Assembly (NCBI RefSeq): GCF_000807255.1
Contig: NZ_CP009268.1
Coordinates: forward strand, 3,812,384 to 3,876,383
From: Clostridium pasteurianum DSM 525 = ATCC 6013
GTDB taxonomy: Bacteria > Bacillota > Clostridia > Clostridiales > Clostridiaceae
Length of the DNA: 64,000 nt
Reading direction: 5' to 3'
The notes beneath the pieces are model-generated. The model had not been told where the DNA came from. It saw nothing but the letters and a program-made list of their open reading frames with translations, and searched no databases. The position numbers were made by a program, and so were the translations under genes. Shown in pieces: positions 20,435 to 29,903 of this stretch (its first letter is position 1; each line of letters opens with the position of its first letter).

Positions 20435-20806
20435 TTAATCACTTCCTTTCTTGTTTCCAGCAGTCAATCCAAAAATTATAACTGCCAAGTAATGAAGAGT
20501 ATAGCCTGCTATTATAGCTATATATTTAAATTTATCATTACCACATATAATTACAACAATACATAAGGTAATGATAATTCTAAATGCTGATGATAATATA
20601 ATAAGAAACTTTTCTTTAGACTTCAATAATATATAATTAGTTGTGATTCCATTAACAATAAAGTTCAATATTGATAATATCAATCCTGCTATAACTATAT
20701 ATCGATATGTTTTATAAAAAATACAAGATATAATAAACACTAATACTATAATGATAATATCTATTGGTAATACCTTTTTTACTATATCTTTTATCTCTAA
20801 ATCCAT
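20435..20806 (-). CDS. atpI: AtpI-type small membrane protein at the head of the atp operon
   Basis: 123 residues with four predicted membrane helices (about 13-30, 33-52, 67-87 and 91-110). Its position as first gene of the operon defines it as atpI. The family assists c-ring or complex assembly in some bacteria and is poorly conserved in sequence. Translation appears coupled to atpB. Confidence 0.8.
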   Translation of the reverse strand: MDLEIKDIVKKVLPIDIIIIVLVFIISCIFYKTYRYIVIAGLILSILNFIVNGITTNYILLKSKEKFLIILSSAFRIIITLCIVVIICGNDKFKYIAIIAGYTLHYLAVIIFGLTAGNKKGSD

Positions 20807-21655
20807 TAAATCACCTACTAATATTAATTAGATTGATAATTATATTAAATTTCAACACAACTGTATAAATTTTTAATAAAACATATCAAAACAATATACA
20901 ATAAAAATATTTTCATAATGCTTAAGCTAAAATTTAACAAATTTTAAACCTATTTTAAAAAAATTTACGAATAATATCTAACATATTTATTTTTAATTAT
21001 ATATTTAACTGTATAATGATTATATAAGTATAATTTATTGTTCTTTTTAACAATAACTAAATTATATATCTAAGTTATTTTTAATGAAACTGTAATAATT
21101 TAATATTTTTATTTATATTTCATATTCTAATAAGTTTATCTAACTATATCTCCATTTTAATCGCCGTAGTTACGATTATCTCTTATTTGCTAATATGCTT
21201 TATAATATTTCAACTGTAAGAATTATAATAATTTTCAGTATTCTTGTACCAATTTACTTCGGTAAACGTTTTAATTATTATATATCAACAATATTTTTTT
21301 ATTCTATATCTTATATTATTTCATAAAAAGTATTTAAATATTTAAATATTTAAATACTTTTTATGAAAATACAAGTTTTTTTGGTCATACCAGTTTGTGA
21401 AAATATAATAAAATTAATTTTATATACAAAAATTTCAATAATTATCTCCTTAATTTATCAAAAATATACTAATAATATAACTTAAATTTATTTTAATGTA
21501 TTGTAATTATTTCACATATAAATAAAAATAATCATAAATATAATTATAATGGTAGTATTATAATTATATTATATGTATATTGCTAAGAGTTTTTTGTAAC
21601 CGTTTTATAAATGCATAATTTATAAGTAAATATTTATTACTTTATGATATAACCA
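20807..21655. other. Long AT-rich intergenic region upstream of the atp operon
   Basis: About 850 bp with no convincing gene on either strand. It must contain the atp operon promoter, but the base composition gives too many TATAAT-like matches to pick one. Its one clear structure is a perfect palindrome at 21319-21368, listed separately. Confidence 0.6.
21319..21368. repeat. Perfect 50-bp AT palindrome
   Basis: TTTCATAAAAAGTATTTAAA and its exact complement flank a centre between 21343 and 21344, with an internal ATTTAAAT period. It is far from either neighbouring gene's start, so a terminator role for thlA is unlikely (that gene has its own at 21656-21690). Function unknown. Confidence 0.8.
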
Positions 21656-21690
21656 CAAAAAAGGTGAAGACTAAATCTTCACCTTTTTTG
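21656..21690 (-). terminator. Terminator of thlA
   Basis: AAAAAAGGTGAAGA pairs perfectly with TCTTCACCTTTTTT around a five-base loop, nine bases past the thlA stop, with T runs on both strands. Confidence 0.93.
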
Positions 21691-21698
21691 CAATAGAA

Positions 21699-22877
21699 TT
21701 ATCTTTTAACTATAAGAGCAGTACCTTGTCCTCCACCTATACATAGAGTAGCAAGACCTGTTTTAGCATCTCTTCTTTGCATTTCATATAAAAGTGTAAC
21801 AAGTATTCTAGCGCCTGAAGCTCCTACTGGATGTCCAATAGCTATAGCTCCACCATTAACATTAACTTTATCCATATCAAAATTTAAATCTTTAGCAACA
21901 GCTAAACTTTGAGCTGCAAATGCCTCATTTGCTTCAATTAAATCTAAATCTTCTACTTTTAAATCTGCTCTTTCAAGGGCAACTTTAGTAGCTCCTACTG
22001 GTCCGTATCCCATTATAGCTGGATCAAGGCCTTTTGAACCAAAAGCTGCAATTCTAGCAAGAGGTTTAACTCCAAGTTCCTCAGCTTTTTCTGCACTCAT
22101 GATAACAAAAGCTGCAGCTCCATCATTTATACCTGAAGCATTTCCAGCAGTTACAGTACCACCCTTTTTAAATGCAGGTCTAAGTTTTGCTAATCCTTCT
22201 AATGTTGTACCAAATCTAGGAAATTCATCTGTATCAAATATTTTAGGGTCACCTTTTCTCTGAGGTATTTCTACAGGAACTATTTCTTCTTTAAATCTTC
22301 CTGCTTTTATAGCAGCTTCTGCTTTTTGTTGAGATGCAAGAGCAAATTTGTCTTGATCTTCTCTAGTAAGTTCCCATTTTTCGGCTATATTCTCAGCAGT
22401 AATTCCCATATGGTAATTATTGAAAGCATCCCATAATCCATCAGTAATCATTTCATCTACAAATTTAGTATCTCCCATTTTAGCACCCCATCTAGCATTG
22501 TTAACTAAGTAAGGAGCTCTTGACATACTTTCCATACCACCAGCAACTATAACATCAGCATCCCCTGCTAATATCATCTGACGTGCAAGTGATACGGCTC
22601 TAAGACCAGATCCACATACTTTATTTATTGTAAGTGATGATACTTCTAATGGTAATCCTGCCTTTACAGAAGCCTGCCTAGCTGTATTTTGTCCTAATCC
22701 TGCTTGAAGTACATTTCCCATAACTACTTCTTCAACTAATTCTGGATTTATTCCAGCTCTTTTAACAGCTTCTTTGATTACTGTTGCTCCTAAATCTACT
22801 GCTGAAACATTTTTTAAACTTCCACCAAAAGAACCTACTGCTGTTCTTACAGCACTTGCTATTACTACTTCTTTCAT
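21699..22877 (-). CDS. thlA: Acetyl-CoA acetyltransferase (thiolase)
   Basis: Condenses two acetyl-CoA to acetoacetyl-CoA, entering butyrate/butanol formation. 392 residues from ATG at 22877, which has a perfect AGGAGG site; an upstream in-frame ATG at 22919 lacks one. Catalytic residues are C88 in [11 protein letters not shown], the His in [15 protein letters not shown] and the second Cys in [11 protein letters not shown]. It is a single-gene unit with its own strong promoter and terminator. Position between the atp operon and a UDP-GlcNAc 2-epimerase matches the thlA locus I recall from C. acetobutylicum. Confidence 0.96.
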   Translation of the reverse strand: MKEVVIASAVRTAVGSFGGSLKNVSAVDLGATVIKEAVKRAGINPELVEEVVMGNVLQAGLGQNTARQASVKAGLPLEVSSLTINKVCGSGLRAVSLARQMILAGDADVIVAGGMESMSRAPYLVNNARWGAKMGDTKFVDEMITDGLWDAFNNYHMGITAENIAEKWELTREDQDKFALASQQKAEAAIKAGRFKEEIVPVEIPQRKGDPKIFDTDEFPRFGTTLEGLAKLRPAFKKGGTVTAGNASGINDGAAAFVIMSAEKAEELGVKPLARIAAFGSKGLDPAIMGYGPVGATKVALERADLKVEDLDLIEANEAFAAQSLAVAKDLNFDMDKVNVNGGAIAIGHPVGASGARILVTLLYEMQRRDAKTGLATLCIGGGQGTALIVKR

Positions 22878-22946
22878 AAAAAGTAACCTCCTAAAGTTTA
22901 TATTCTTATAAATACACAAATCGATTGTTATTTAATTCACAATTTA

Positions 22947-22975
22947 ATTATAACCACAAATATTTTTTTAATCAA
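22947..22975 (-). promoter_or_regulatory. Strong sigma-A promoter of thlA
   Basis: On the minus strand TTGATT (22970-22975), a 17-bp spacer and a perfect TATAAT (22947-22952) lie about 70 bp before the thlA ATG. The near-consensus sequence fits the high expression usual for clostridial thiolase. Confidence 0.8.
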
Positions 22976-23037
22976 TAGATTTTACCTAAAAATATAAGTC
23001 TTATCTTTAAATTCATTTTATTATATGTATTTTTTTA

Positions 23038-24159
23038 TTATTTATAAAAATATTTTAAAATTATATCAGTAATTCTTTTAGATGCTAAACCATCACCGTA
23101 AGGATTTATAGCCTTGCTCATTTTTAAATATTTCTCTTTATCTCTTATGAGATCATTAGCTTCCTCTATGATTCTATTTACATCAGTCCCCACTAATTTT
23201 ACTGTCTTTGCTTCAACAGCTTCTGGTCTTTCCGTTACATCTCTTAAAACTAAAACGGGTTTTCCTAAATGAGGAGCTTCTTCTTGTAACCCTCCGGAAT
23301 CAGTCATTACCATAAAACATTTATTCATTAAATTATGAGTTTCTTTCGTATCCAATGGTGGAAGTAAATGCACTCTTCTAACTCCATCTAAATGCTTATA
23401 GACTATATCTTTAACTACAGGATTTAGATGAACTAAATATACAATTTCTACATCTTCATTATTTTCAACTATGTTTTTAAGGGCAGTGCATATATTTTCT
23501 ATGCCCTCTCCCCAATTTTCTCTTCTATGTGCTGTTACCATAATTATCTTTTTATCTTCATAATTTAGATTATTAAGTTCTTCATTATCAAATTCATAAT
23601 TGTCTTCTACAGTATACTCCATGGCATCAATAACTGTATTGCCTGTAATATATACATCTTTTTCATTTACACCTTCTCTTAACAAATTATCTCTTGAACC
23701 CTTAGTAGGGGCAAAATGTAAATCTGCAATAGAACCAGTTAATTTCCTATTTATCTCCTCTGGAAATGGAAAATATTTATTAAAAGTACGTAGTCCTGCT
23801 TCCACATGTCCCAATGGAATCTGCTTATAAAAAGCAGCTAGTGCACCTGCAAAAGTAGTAGTAGTATCCCCATGTACTAATACCATATCCGGCTTTTCCA
23901 TTTCAAAAATTTCCTCAAGACCTTCTAAAACTCTTGTAGTTATACCTGTTAAAGTTTGTTTTGATTTCATAATATTTAAATCAAATTGAGGAACTATATT
24001 AAATAATTCTAATACTTGATCAAGCATCTGCCTATGTTGAGCTGTAACACAAACCTTGATATCTATCCTTTCTCTTTTCTCCAATTCTTTAACTAGTGGA
24101 GCCATTTTTATAGCTTCTGGTCTAGTACCAAAAATAGTTATAATCTTAATTTTATCCAA
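23038..24159 (-). CDS. wecB: UDP-N-acetylglucosamine 2-epimerase (non-hydrolysing)
   Basis: Interconverts UDP-GlcNAc and UDP-ManNAc for teichoic-acid linkage units or surface polysaccharide. 373 residues with GT-B-like fold. Markers are FGTRPEAIKMAPL (about 10-22), VHGDTTTTFAGALAAF, HVEAGLRT, PFPEEINR and the C-terminal DSGGLQEEAPHLGKPVLVLRDVTERPEA. The start is TTG after AGGAGG. tagO-like and epimerase genes are adjacent, pointing to a shared wall-polymer pathway. Confidence 0.95.
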   Translation of the reverse strand: MDKIKIITIFGTRPEAIKMAPLVKELEKRERIDIKVCVTAQHRQMLDQVLELFNIVPQFDLNIMKSKQTLTGITTRVLEGLEEIFEMEKPDMVLVHGDTTTTFAGALAAFYKQIPLGHVEAGLRTFNKYFPFPEEINRKLTGSIADLHFAPTKGSRDNLLREGVNEKDVYITGNTVIDAMEYTVEDNYEFDNEELNNLNYEDKKIIMVTAHRRENWGEGIENICTALKNIVENNEDVEIVYLVHLNPVVKDIVYKHLDGVRRVHLLPPLDTKETHNLMNKCFMVMTDSGGLQEEAPHLGKPVLVLRDVTERPEAVEAKTVKLVGTDVNRIIEEANDLIRDKEKYLKMSKAINPYGDGLASKRITDIILKYFYK

Positions 24160-24252
24160 TTTATATTCCTCCTAGAATTACTTCTATTAAATAAAATATA
24201 TTTAAGTGCAAATATATTTCAACTAACTTATTATAACTTTGTATTGATTTTA

Positions 24253-25290
24253 TCAACTTCTATGCCTGAACAATCCAAACTTCCATGCTAATAAAACTAT
24301 TACTATTATTACTACTCCCAAAACGGTATAAGCACTTTTATTTGTTAATTGCATAACAATAACCGCAATAAACCCCAGCGCTATACTAATGAGGTACATT
24401 ATGATTACTGCTTGACGCTGAGTTAATCCCATATCTAACAATCTATGATGTAGATGTCCTCGATCTGCTTCAGCTATAGACTTTCCATTAACTTTTCTTC
24501 GTATTATTGCAAAAATAGTATCATATATGGGCAATCCCAAAGCAAGAATTGGTACTGCTAAAACAATAGCTGAAGCTGATTTTATGGCTCCTCTCATAGC
24601 TATTGATGCAAGTAGAAATCCAAGCAATTGTGCGCCTGTATCCCCCATAAATATAGAAGCAGGATTAAAATTATGTGGTAAAAATCCCAGTATAGCTCCT
24701 CCTAATATAATAGTTAGCGTAATTACTTCCATATCCGCTTTTCCACTTAAAAATGCAACTATAGTCATAGTAATACAAGCTATAAAAGCAAGTCCTGCTG
24801 AAAGTCCATCTAATCCATCAATTAAATTAAAAGCATTTGTGACACCTATTACCCAAAGCATTGTTAAAGGTACTGCAATAAAATTGGCAATTCTTATATA
24901 AAGATTTACATCACTAATTGGATTCGTAATTACCGATATCATTACTTTAAAAAATATTAAAAAACTAGCTGCCGCAATTTGAAACAACAATTTCTGCCAG
25001 GGCTTTATATTGTATTTATCATCAACTACTCCTCCAATAACTATAATTAAACTTCCAATAATTATACCTATTTCTGACTGATCTATTGGACTTTTTTTTA
25101 AAAAAATCATAATTAAAAAAGCTATATAAATAGCCAATCCACCAAGCTTTGGAATGGGCTTCTTATGTACTCTTCTATTATCTTTAGGTACATCTACCAC
25201 ATTAAAACTAAAAGCTAATTTTCTAACTAATGGGGTGATTAGAAACGAAATAAGTGCTGAAAATAGTGTTATTAAATATAAATTTTCCAT
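24253..25290 (-). CDS. tagO: Undecaprenyl-phosphate N-acetylglucosaminyl 1-phosphate transferase (TagO/WecA family)
   Basis: Integral membrane enzyme that loads GlcNAc-1-P on undecaprenyl phosphate to start wall teichoic acid or other surface glycan synthesis. 345 residues, about ten to eleven membrane helices. Motifs are PKLGGLAIY, GVVDDKYNIKPWQKLL (metal Asp pair), NLIDGLDGLSAGLAF, FMGDTGAQLLGF and the cytoplasmic HLHHRLLDMGLTQRQ. It lies directly upstream of wecB in the same direction, so the two form a functional pair. Confidence 0.93.
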   Translation of the reverse strand: MENLYLITLFSALISFLITPLVRKLAFSFNVVDVPKDNRRVHKKPIPKLGGLAIYIAFLIMIFLKKSPIDQSEIGIIIGSLIIVIGGVVDDKYNIKPWQKLLFQIAAASFLIFFKVMISVITNPISDVNLYIRIANFIAVPLTMLWVIGVTNAFNLIDGLDGLSAGLAFIACITMTIVAFLSGKADMEVITLTIILGGAILGFLPHNFNPASIFMGDTGAQLLGFLLASIAMRGAIKSASAIVLAVPILALGLPIYDTIFAIIRRKVNGKSIAEADRGHLHHRLLDMGLTQRQAVIIMYLISIALGFIAVIVMQLTNKSAYTVLGVVIIVIVLLAWKFGLFRHRS

Positions 25291-25346
25291 ATTTTTTTCC
25301 TCTTACTATATATGTATTTATTTTAAAAAATCCGTTATATTTATAC

Positions 25347-25835
25347 TTAGTATCCAAATTCATTCTGGAGAGAATCATCTTCCTCTACCCAAGAATCAGT
25401 ATTTATAACTCTATATTTATCTCTAGTATCCCGTATAACTACCTTTTGAATTCCCGAGTTAATAATTAGTCGCTTGCACATAATACATGAATTAGCATTT
25501 TGAACATATTCACCAGTTTTCGCATCTTTACCAACTAAATATAAATCAGCTCCAATCATATCTCTTCTTGAAGCACTAATTATAGCATTAGCCTCCGAAT
25601 GTACTGATCTACATAATTCATACTGTGTGCCGCGAGGAACATTTAATTTTTCTCTTCTACAGGATCCCATATCTGAACAATTTTTTCTTCCCCGTGGAGC
25701 TCCTGTATAACCAGTAGATATAATCTCATCATTCTTAACAATTATAGATCCATAATTACGTCTTAAGCAGGTTCCCCTTTCCAATACCGTTTCTGCGATA
25801 TCTAAATAATAATTATATTTATCTCTTCTTTCCAT
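25347..25835 (-). CDS. Deoxycytidylate (dCMP) deaminase family protein
   Basis: 162 residues. Zinc-dependent deaminase that in this family converts dCMP to dUMP for dTMP synthesis; Bacillus ComEB belongs to it. Zinc and proton-shuttle residues are the HSEANAI motif (about 79-85) and CIMC (about 117-120). An extra His/Cys-rich loop with CSDMGSCRREK, as seen in dCMP deaminases, lies between. GGAGAC precedes the ATG. It is upstream of tagO and wecB in the same direction. Confidence 0.9.
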   Translation of the reverse strand: MERRDKYNYYLDIAETVLERGTCLRRNYGSIIVKNDEIISTGYTGAPRGRKNCSDMGSCRREKLNVPRGTQYELCRSVHSEANAIISASRRDMIGADLYLVGKDAKTGEYVQNANSCIMCKRLIINSGIQKVVIRDTRDKYRVINTDSWVEEDDSLQNEFGY

Positions 25836-25980
25836 ACGTTGTCTCCTTAAATAAATCGAATATATTATTTATAATTATCAGTTATAGGTAATATATTTAT
25901 AACATTAAAAATATTGCCTTTTTTATTATATCATCAATTAGTATATATTTTAATATATAAATATATATATATATTGTACT

Positions 25981-26009
25981 TGCAAATAATTTGCATCAAG
26001 GTATATAAT
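25981..26009 (+). promoter_or_regulatory. Promoter with overlapping 7-1-7 palindrome (Fur/Zur-type operator) before znuCB
   Basis: TGCAAAT-A-ATTTGCA (25981-25995) is a perfect 7-1-7 inverted repeat. It overlaps a -35-like TTGCAA (25980-25985), which is 18 bp before a perfect TATAAT (26004-26009). The 7-1-7 layout is that of Fur-family sites, and a repressor bound here would block the promoter. The downstream genes are zinc-type transporters, so Zur is the natural candidate. Confidence 0.55.
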
Positions 26010-26139
26010 TAATCTAAAGTGTAATAAATGTCTATAAAGTATTATTATATTACAAAAATCTGTCAATACTTTATTTATTACCAAATTACTAATCTCTTAA
26101 CTAATAATGTTAATACGTTTCAGGAGGATATGATACTTA

Positions 26140-26823
26140 ATGATTGAAATAAAAAATTTATATTTCTCTTATAATAAATCTTTGCCATATATATTAAATA
26201 ATATAAATTTAACTATCGAAAAAGGCGTTTATATTTCCATTTTGGGCGAAAATGGTAGTGGTAAAAGTACATTTATAAAATTATTGCTTAATTTAATAAA
26301 ACCAACTCGTGGCACAATTCATATATGTGCTAAAAACATAGGTTATGTTCCTCAAACGCTAAATAATTTTAATAACTCTTTTCCTATAACGGTAGCTGAA
26401 ATTCTAAACTGTCATAAATCGGCTCTAAAAATAAAGGATTCAAAATGTATAGACAAAGTTCTTTCTATAGTTAATATGAATAATTTTAAAAATAATTTAA
26501 TTGGAGAGTTATCTGGTGGTCAAAAACAAAAGATATTTATTGCAAGAGCTCTTATGGGAAAACCTGACCTCTTAATTCTAGATGAGCCATCAACTGGAAT
26601 TGATGTAAAAAGTCAAAAAGACATATATTCATTTTTAAGAGAATTAAATAAAAAAAATAATATAACTATAATTTCAGTAGAACATAATTTACAGGCAGCT
26701 ATTGAAAATTCAACCCATATATTCAATATAAATAAATTTACTAATACCTGTCTATTGACTATAGATGATTATTTAAAAACTGCTGAGGAGGATTTAAATA
26801 ATGTTAGAAGTTTTTCATCTTAG
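26140..26823 (+). CDS. znuC: Zinc/manganese-type ABC transporter ATP-binding protein (ZnuC/AdcC-like)
   Basis: 227 residues. ATPase of a cluster 9 metal importer. Walker A is GENGSGKST (about 38-46), the signature is LSGGQKQK (about 127-134), Walker B is LLILDEPSTGID, and the switch His lies in SVEHN. AGGAGG precedes the ATG. The next gene, the permease, overlaps its end by 23 bp. No substrate-binding protein is encoded here, so that part must lie elsewhere. Confidence 0.9.
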   Translation: MIEIKNLYFSYNKSLPYILNNINLTIEKGVYISILGENGSGKSTFIKLLLNLIKPTRGTIHICAKNIGYVPQTLNNFNNSFPITVAEILNCHKSALKIKDSKCIDKVLSIVNMNNFKNNLIGELSGGQKQKIFIARALMGKPDLLILDEPSTGIDVKSQKDIYSFLRELNKKNNITIISVEHNLQAAIENSTHIFNINKFTNTCLLTIDDYLKTAEEDLNNVRSFSS

Positions 26824-27604
26824 TTTTATGAGAAATGCATTTATGGCGGCCTTATTGATTTCCATATTATGCCCTTCTATAGGAATATTTTTAGTTTTAA
26901 AAAGATATGCCATGGTAGGTGACACCCTAGCTCACGCATCTTTTGCAGGAGTAGCTATTGGTCTTGTGTTTGGTCAAAGCCCAATAATATATGCCTTTAT
27001 ATTTACTTCCATATGTGCTGTCTTAATAGAATTTTTAAAAAACTACTATAAACAATACTCTGATTTAATATTACCAATTATACTTACTTTATCTGTAGGA
27101 GTAGCCATAACACTTACTAGCAGCGGTAAAGCCCATGGAAATATTGAATCTTTTCTATTTGGAAGTATTCTTACTGTGGAAAAAACCGACTTGTATACAA
27201 TATTAATCTTAAGTATAGTATGTGTTATTACTTTAAAAATATTATATGAAAAACTTTTATATGTAACTTTTGATGAAGAAGGCGCTAAGATAGCAAACAT
27301 AAATGTAAAATTCATAAATTATATATTTGCTATATTGGTTGGTGCCTCTATATCTGTCTCTATAAGAATAATAGGAATACTTGTAGTTTCATCCATGGTT
27401 GCAGTCCCTGTAGCAACGGCTATACAGCTTAACAAAAGCTTTAAAAAAACCTTTATATATTCCATTATATTTGCTCTTGTAGATATTATACTTGGTCTCA
27501 TTTTATCCTATTATCTCAATTGTGCACCAGGCGGAACTATTGCACTAACCTCGGTGTTAGTTCTTATTATAATTATTATATCTAAAACTTTTATAAGAAA
27601 TTAA
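26801..27604 (+). CDS. znuB: Zinc/manganese-type ABC transporter permease (ZnuB/AdcB-like)
   Basis: 267 residues with seven to eight membrane helices. Family landmarks are GDTLAHASFAGVAIG (about 38-52), which is the EAA-like coupling segment, and LVVSSMVAVPVATA (about 196-209). Its ribosome site GAGGAGG is inside the znuC coding region, giving translational coupling. With ZnuC it should form the metal import channel. Confidence 0.92.
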   Translation: MLEVFHLSFMRNAFMAALLISILCPSIGIFLVLKRYAMVGDTLAHASFAGVAIGLVFGQSPIIYAFIFTSICAVLIEFLKNYYKQYSDLILPIILTLSVGVAITLTSSGKAHGNIESFLFGSILTVEKTDLYTILILSIVCVITLKILYEKLLYVTFDEEGAKIANINVKFINYIFAILVGASISVSIRIIGILVVSSMVAVPVATAIQLNKSFKKTFIYSIIFALVDIILGLILSYYLNCAPGGTIALTSVLVLIIIIISKTFIRN

Positions 27605-27614
27605 TTAAATAACT

Positions 27615-27657
27615 AAAAAAGCTTAAAGGAAAATTAATACTTCCTTTAAGCTTTTTT
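27615..27657. terminator. Bidirectional terminator between znuB and the RNA methyltransferase gene
   Basis: AAAAAAGCTTAAAGGA pairs with TCCTTTAAGCTTTTTT over about 16 bp between convergent genes, with T runs both ways. Confidence 0.93.
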
Positions 27658-27671
27658 TAGTATGCTTAAAG

Positions 27672-28787
27672 TTATTTATTAAAATATTGATAATAATAAC
27701 ACTGAATTCTTCCATTATAAAGCTTTCTATTTTTGTCAGCTTTCTTTCCAAACAACTTTTGAAAATCCTTATAGGGTGTTATTACAAAAATAGACCAATC
27801 ATCAAGCTGCGAGTATAATTTACCAAAGTCTCTATAAAGTTTTTCTAATTGCTTCTGTTCCCCCATTCTCTCTCCATAAGGGGGATTTGAAATAATATAG
27901 CCACCTTTTTTCTTAGAGGAGAACTCACTCATAGGTAGTCTTTGAAAGACAATAAATTCTGCAACTCCAGCCTTTACTGCATTATCTTTAGCTGTTCTTA
28001 AAACCCAAGTGTCTATATCAGAAGCTAAAATTCTAAAATTCTCTTTATTGATTGCTTTTCTAGCACCTTCACGAACTTGTTCCCACATCTTTTTATCAGC
28101 TCCTGGCCAGGTTTCACATACAAAATTTCTATTAATACCCGGCGCCATATTTTTACCTATCATAGCAGCTTCAATAGCGATTGTACCAGAGCCACAACAG
28201 ACATCTGCTAGAGTTCTAGATGGATCCCATTTGCTTATAAGAACTAAAGCCGCTGAAAGAGTTTCTTTCAAAGGTGCTCCACCCGAATTCTTTCTATAAC
28301 CTCTTTTATGTAATCCCTCTCCACTGGTATCTATAGTAAGAGTTACTATATCTTTCAGTAATGCAACTTCTATTTTATAAGTTGGTCCGTCTTCTGAAAA
28401 CCAGTCTTTATTATATTTATTTTTCATTGCTTCAATAATAGCTTTTTTAACTATAGATTGACAATCTGGAACACTAAATAACTTTGACTTTATAGATTTT
28501 CCTACTACATGCATATTACCATTTACAGGAATAATATCACCCCAGGGTAATAACTTTGTTCCTTGAAAAAGTTCCTCAAAAGTTTCAGCTTTAAACCTTG
28601 CCACTTGTATTAAAACTCTTTCTGCAGTTCTGAGCCATATATTTGCAATGGCTATATCCATTTCATCTCCAGTAAAAATCACCTTACCATCCTCTACTTT
28701 AATATCTTCGTATCCAAGCTGTTTAAGCTCTTTCGCAGTAATAGCTTCTATTCCAAAGGTAGTAGTGGCTATCAAAGTATATTCCAT
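27672..28787 (-). CDS. THUMP-domain class I RNA methyltransferase (RlmL/YpsC-like)
   Basis: About 371 residues from ATG at 28787, preceded by AGGAGA; an in-frame ATG lies six codons upstream. The N-terminal ferredoxin-like and THUMP domain (about 1-160) is followed by a UPF0020 methyltransferase domain. The SAM-binding loop is DVCCGSGTIAIEAAMIG and the catalytic motif is SNPPYGERMG. The NPPY motif means N-methylation of a base, in this family a 23S rRNA guanine (N2). The exact target is inferred from family resemblance. Confidence 0.9.
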   Translation of the reverse strand: MEYTLIATTTFGIEAITAKELKQLGYEDIKVEDGKVIFTGDEMDIAIANIWLRTAERVLIQVARFKAETFEELFQGTKLLPWGDIIPVNGNMHVVGKSIKSKLFSVPDCQSIVKKAIIEAMKNKYNKDWFSEDGPTYKIEVALLKDIVTLTIDTSGEGLHKRGYRKNSGGAPLKETLSAALVLISKWDPSRTLADVCCGSGTIAIEAAMIGKNMAPGINRNFVCETWPGADKKMWEQVREGARKAINKENFRILASDIDTWVLRTAKDNAVKAGVAEFIVFQRLPMSEFSSKKKGGYIISNPPYGERMGEQKQLEKLYRDFGKLYSQLDDWSIFVITPYKDFQKLFGKKADKNRKLYNGRIQCYYYQYFNK

Positions 28788-28813
28788 CTGTTTTTCTCCT
28801 ATCATTTTAGATT

Positions 28814-29776
28814 TTATTTATCCATCCATCCTTTATTTTTAAACCACAAATACATTGTTATAGCTATTATCAGCATAACAATCCATACTGCAAAATATCC
28901 ATATCTCCAATTTAGTTCTGGCATATATCTAAAATTCATACCATAAACTCCTGCAATAAATGTTAAAGGAATAAATATAGTAGTTATAACTGTTAAAACC
29001 ATCATATTTCTATTCATTTTAGCTGAGTTTACAGATAAATAATTATCTCTTATATCTGCTGTCATTTCCCTGCTGGACTCTATCATACTAGAAAGCTTCA
29101 AAAGATGGTCATATATATCTGAAAAGTAAATTTTGTCTTTATGAAAATTTCTAAGCCTTTCTGAATTGAGCATTCTATAAAGTAAGTCTCTCATAGAATT
29201 TATAGTTTTTCTTAATACTAAAAGTTCTTTTCTTATTTGAAATATACTGCCTATTAAATCATATATAGATTTATCTTCTTCCTTATTTTCTATATCATCT
29301 AATATGTCCTCTATTTTGTATACTGCTGGGAAAAAATTATCTACTATTTTATCTAATATCTGATGTACAATATATGTAGTTCCATTTCCCCAATCTCCTT
29401 CTTTCATATTAGCTTTTTTCCAAGCTTCATCAAGCTCATTTAATACCTGTTTATGATAGGACACAACATATTTTTCATTGACAAAGATATCCACTTCTAA
29501 AGGCTTTAAAGTATTTTTATCTAAAGCATTAAAGACAAAAAAATCATAATCATCATAATAATCCAATTTAGGGCTATTTAAAACAGAAATACAATCTTCT
29601 ATTGCTAAACTATGAAAATGAAAATAATTACTAAGCAAATTAGTTTCATTGTTAGTAGGATTATTAAAATCAATCCAATACCATTTAATGTCTTTTGAAT
29701 CTATTTCTTCTATAGTTAAATTATAAATGGGTTTTAGATTATTTGTGATAGCTAAAATTCTAATCACTCTAATCAA
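28814..29776 (-). CDS. corA: CorA-family divalent metal (magnesium) channel
   Basis: About 317-320 residues. The large N-terminal cytoplasmic domain is followed by two C-terminal membrane helices with the signature YGMNF (about 279-283) in the loop between them and a charged tail NKGWMDK. CorA pentamers carry Mg2+ (or Co2+, and for some members Zn2+ export). The frame opens with TTG at 29776; the GTG three codons later (29767) has the better-spaced AAGAAAGAG site, so that may be the true start. Confidence 0.93.
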   Translation of the reverse strand: MIRVIRILAITNNLKPIYNLTIEEIDSKDIKWYWIDFNNPTNNETNLLSNYFHFHSLAIEDCISVLNSPKLDYYDDYDFFVFNALDKNTLKPLEVDIFVNEKYVVSYHKQVLNELDEAWKKANMKEGDWGNGTTYIVHQILDKIVDNFFPAVYKIEDILDDIENKEEDKSIYDLIGSIFQIRKELLVLRKTINSMRDLLYRMLNSERLRNFHKDKIYFSDIYDHLLKLSSMIESSREMTADIRDNYLSVNSAKMNRNMMVLTVITTIFIPLTFIAGVYGMNFRYMPELNWRYGYFAVWIVMLIIAITMYLWFKNKGWMDK

Positions 29777-29903
29777 CTCTTTCTTACTAAATTAATACTT
29801 ATACTGTCTTATTAGGTTGCAACTAAAAATTATTACTTTGTAATACTATCCATTTATATGATAACTTATTAAATCTTTCATAACAAGACATAAAAACCTT
29901 TGG

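Noticed and set aside
23600-24901. Plus-strand frames of 76-124 codons opposite wecB and tagO
   Set aside because: Antisense shadows of well-conserved genes, without ribosome sites.
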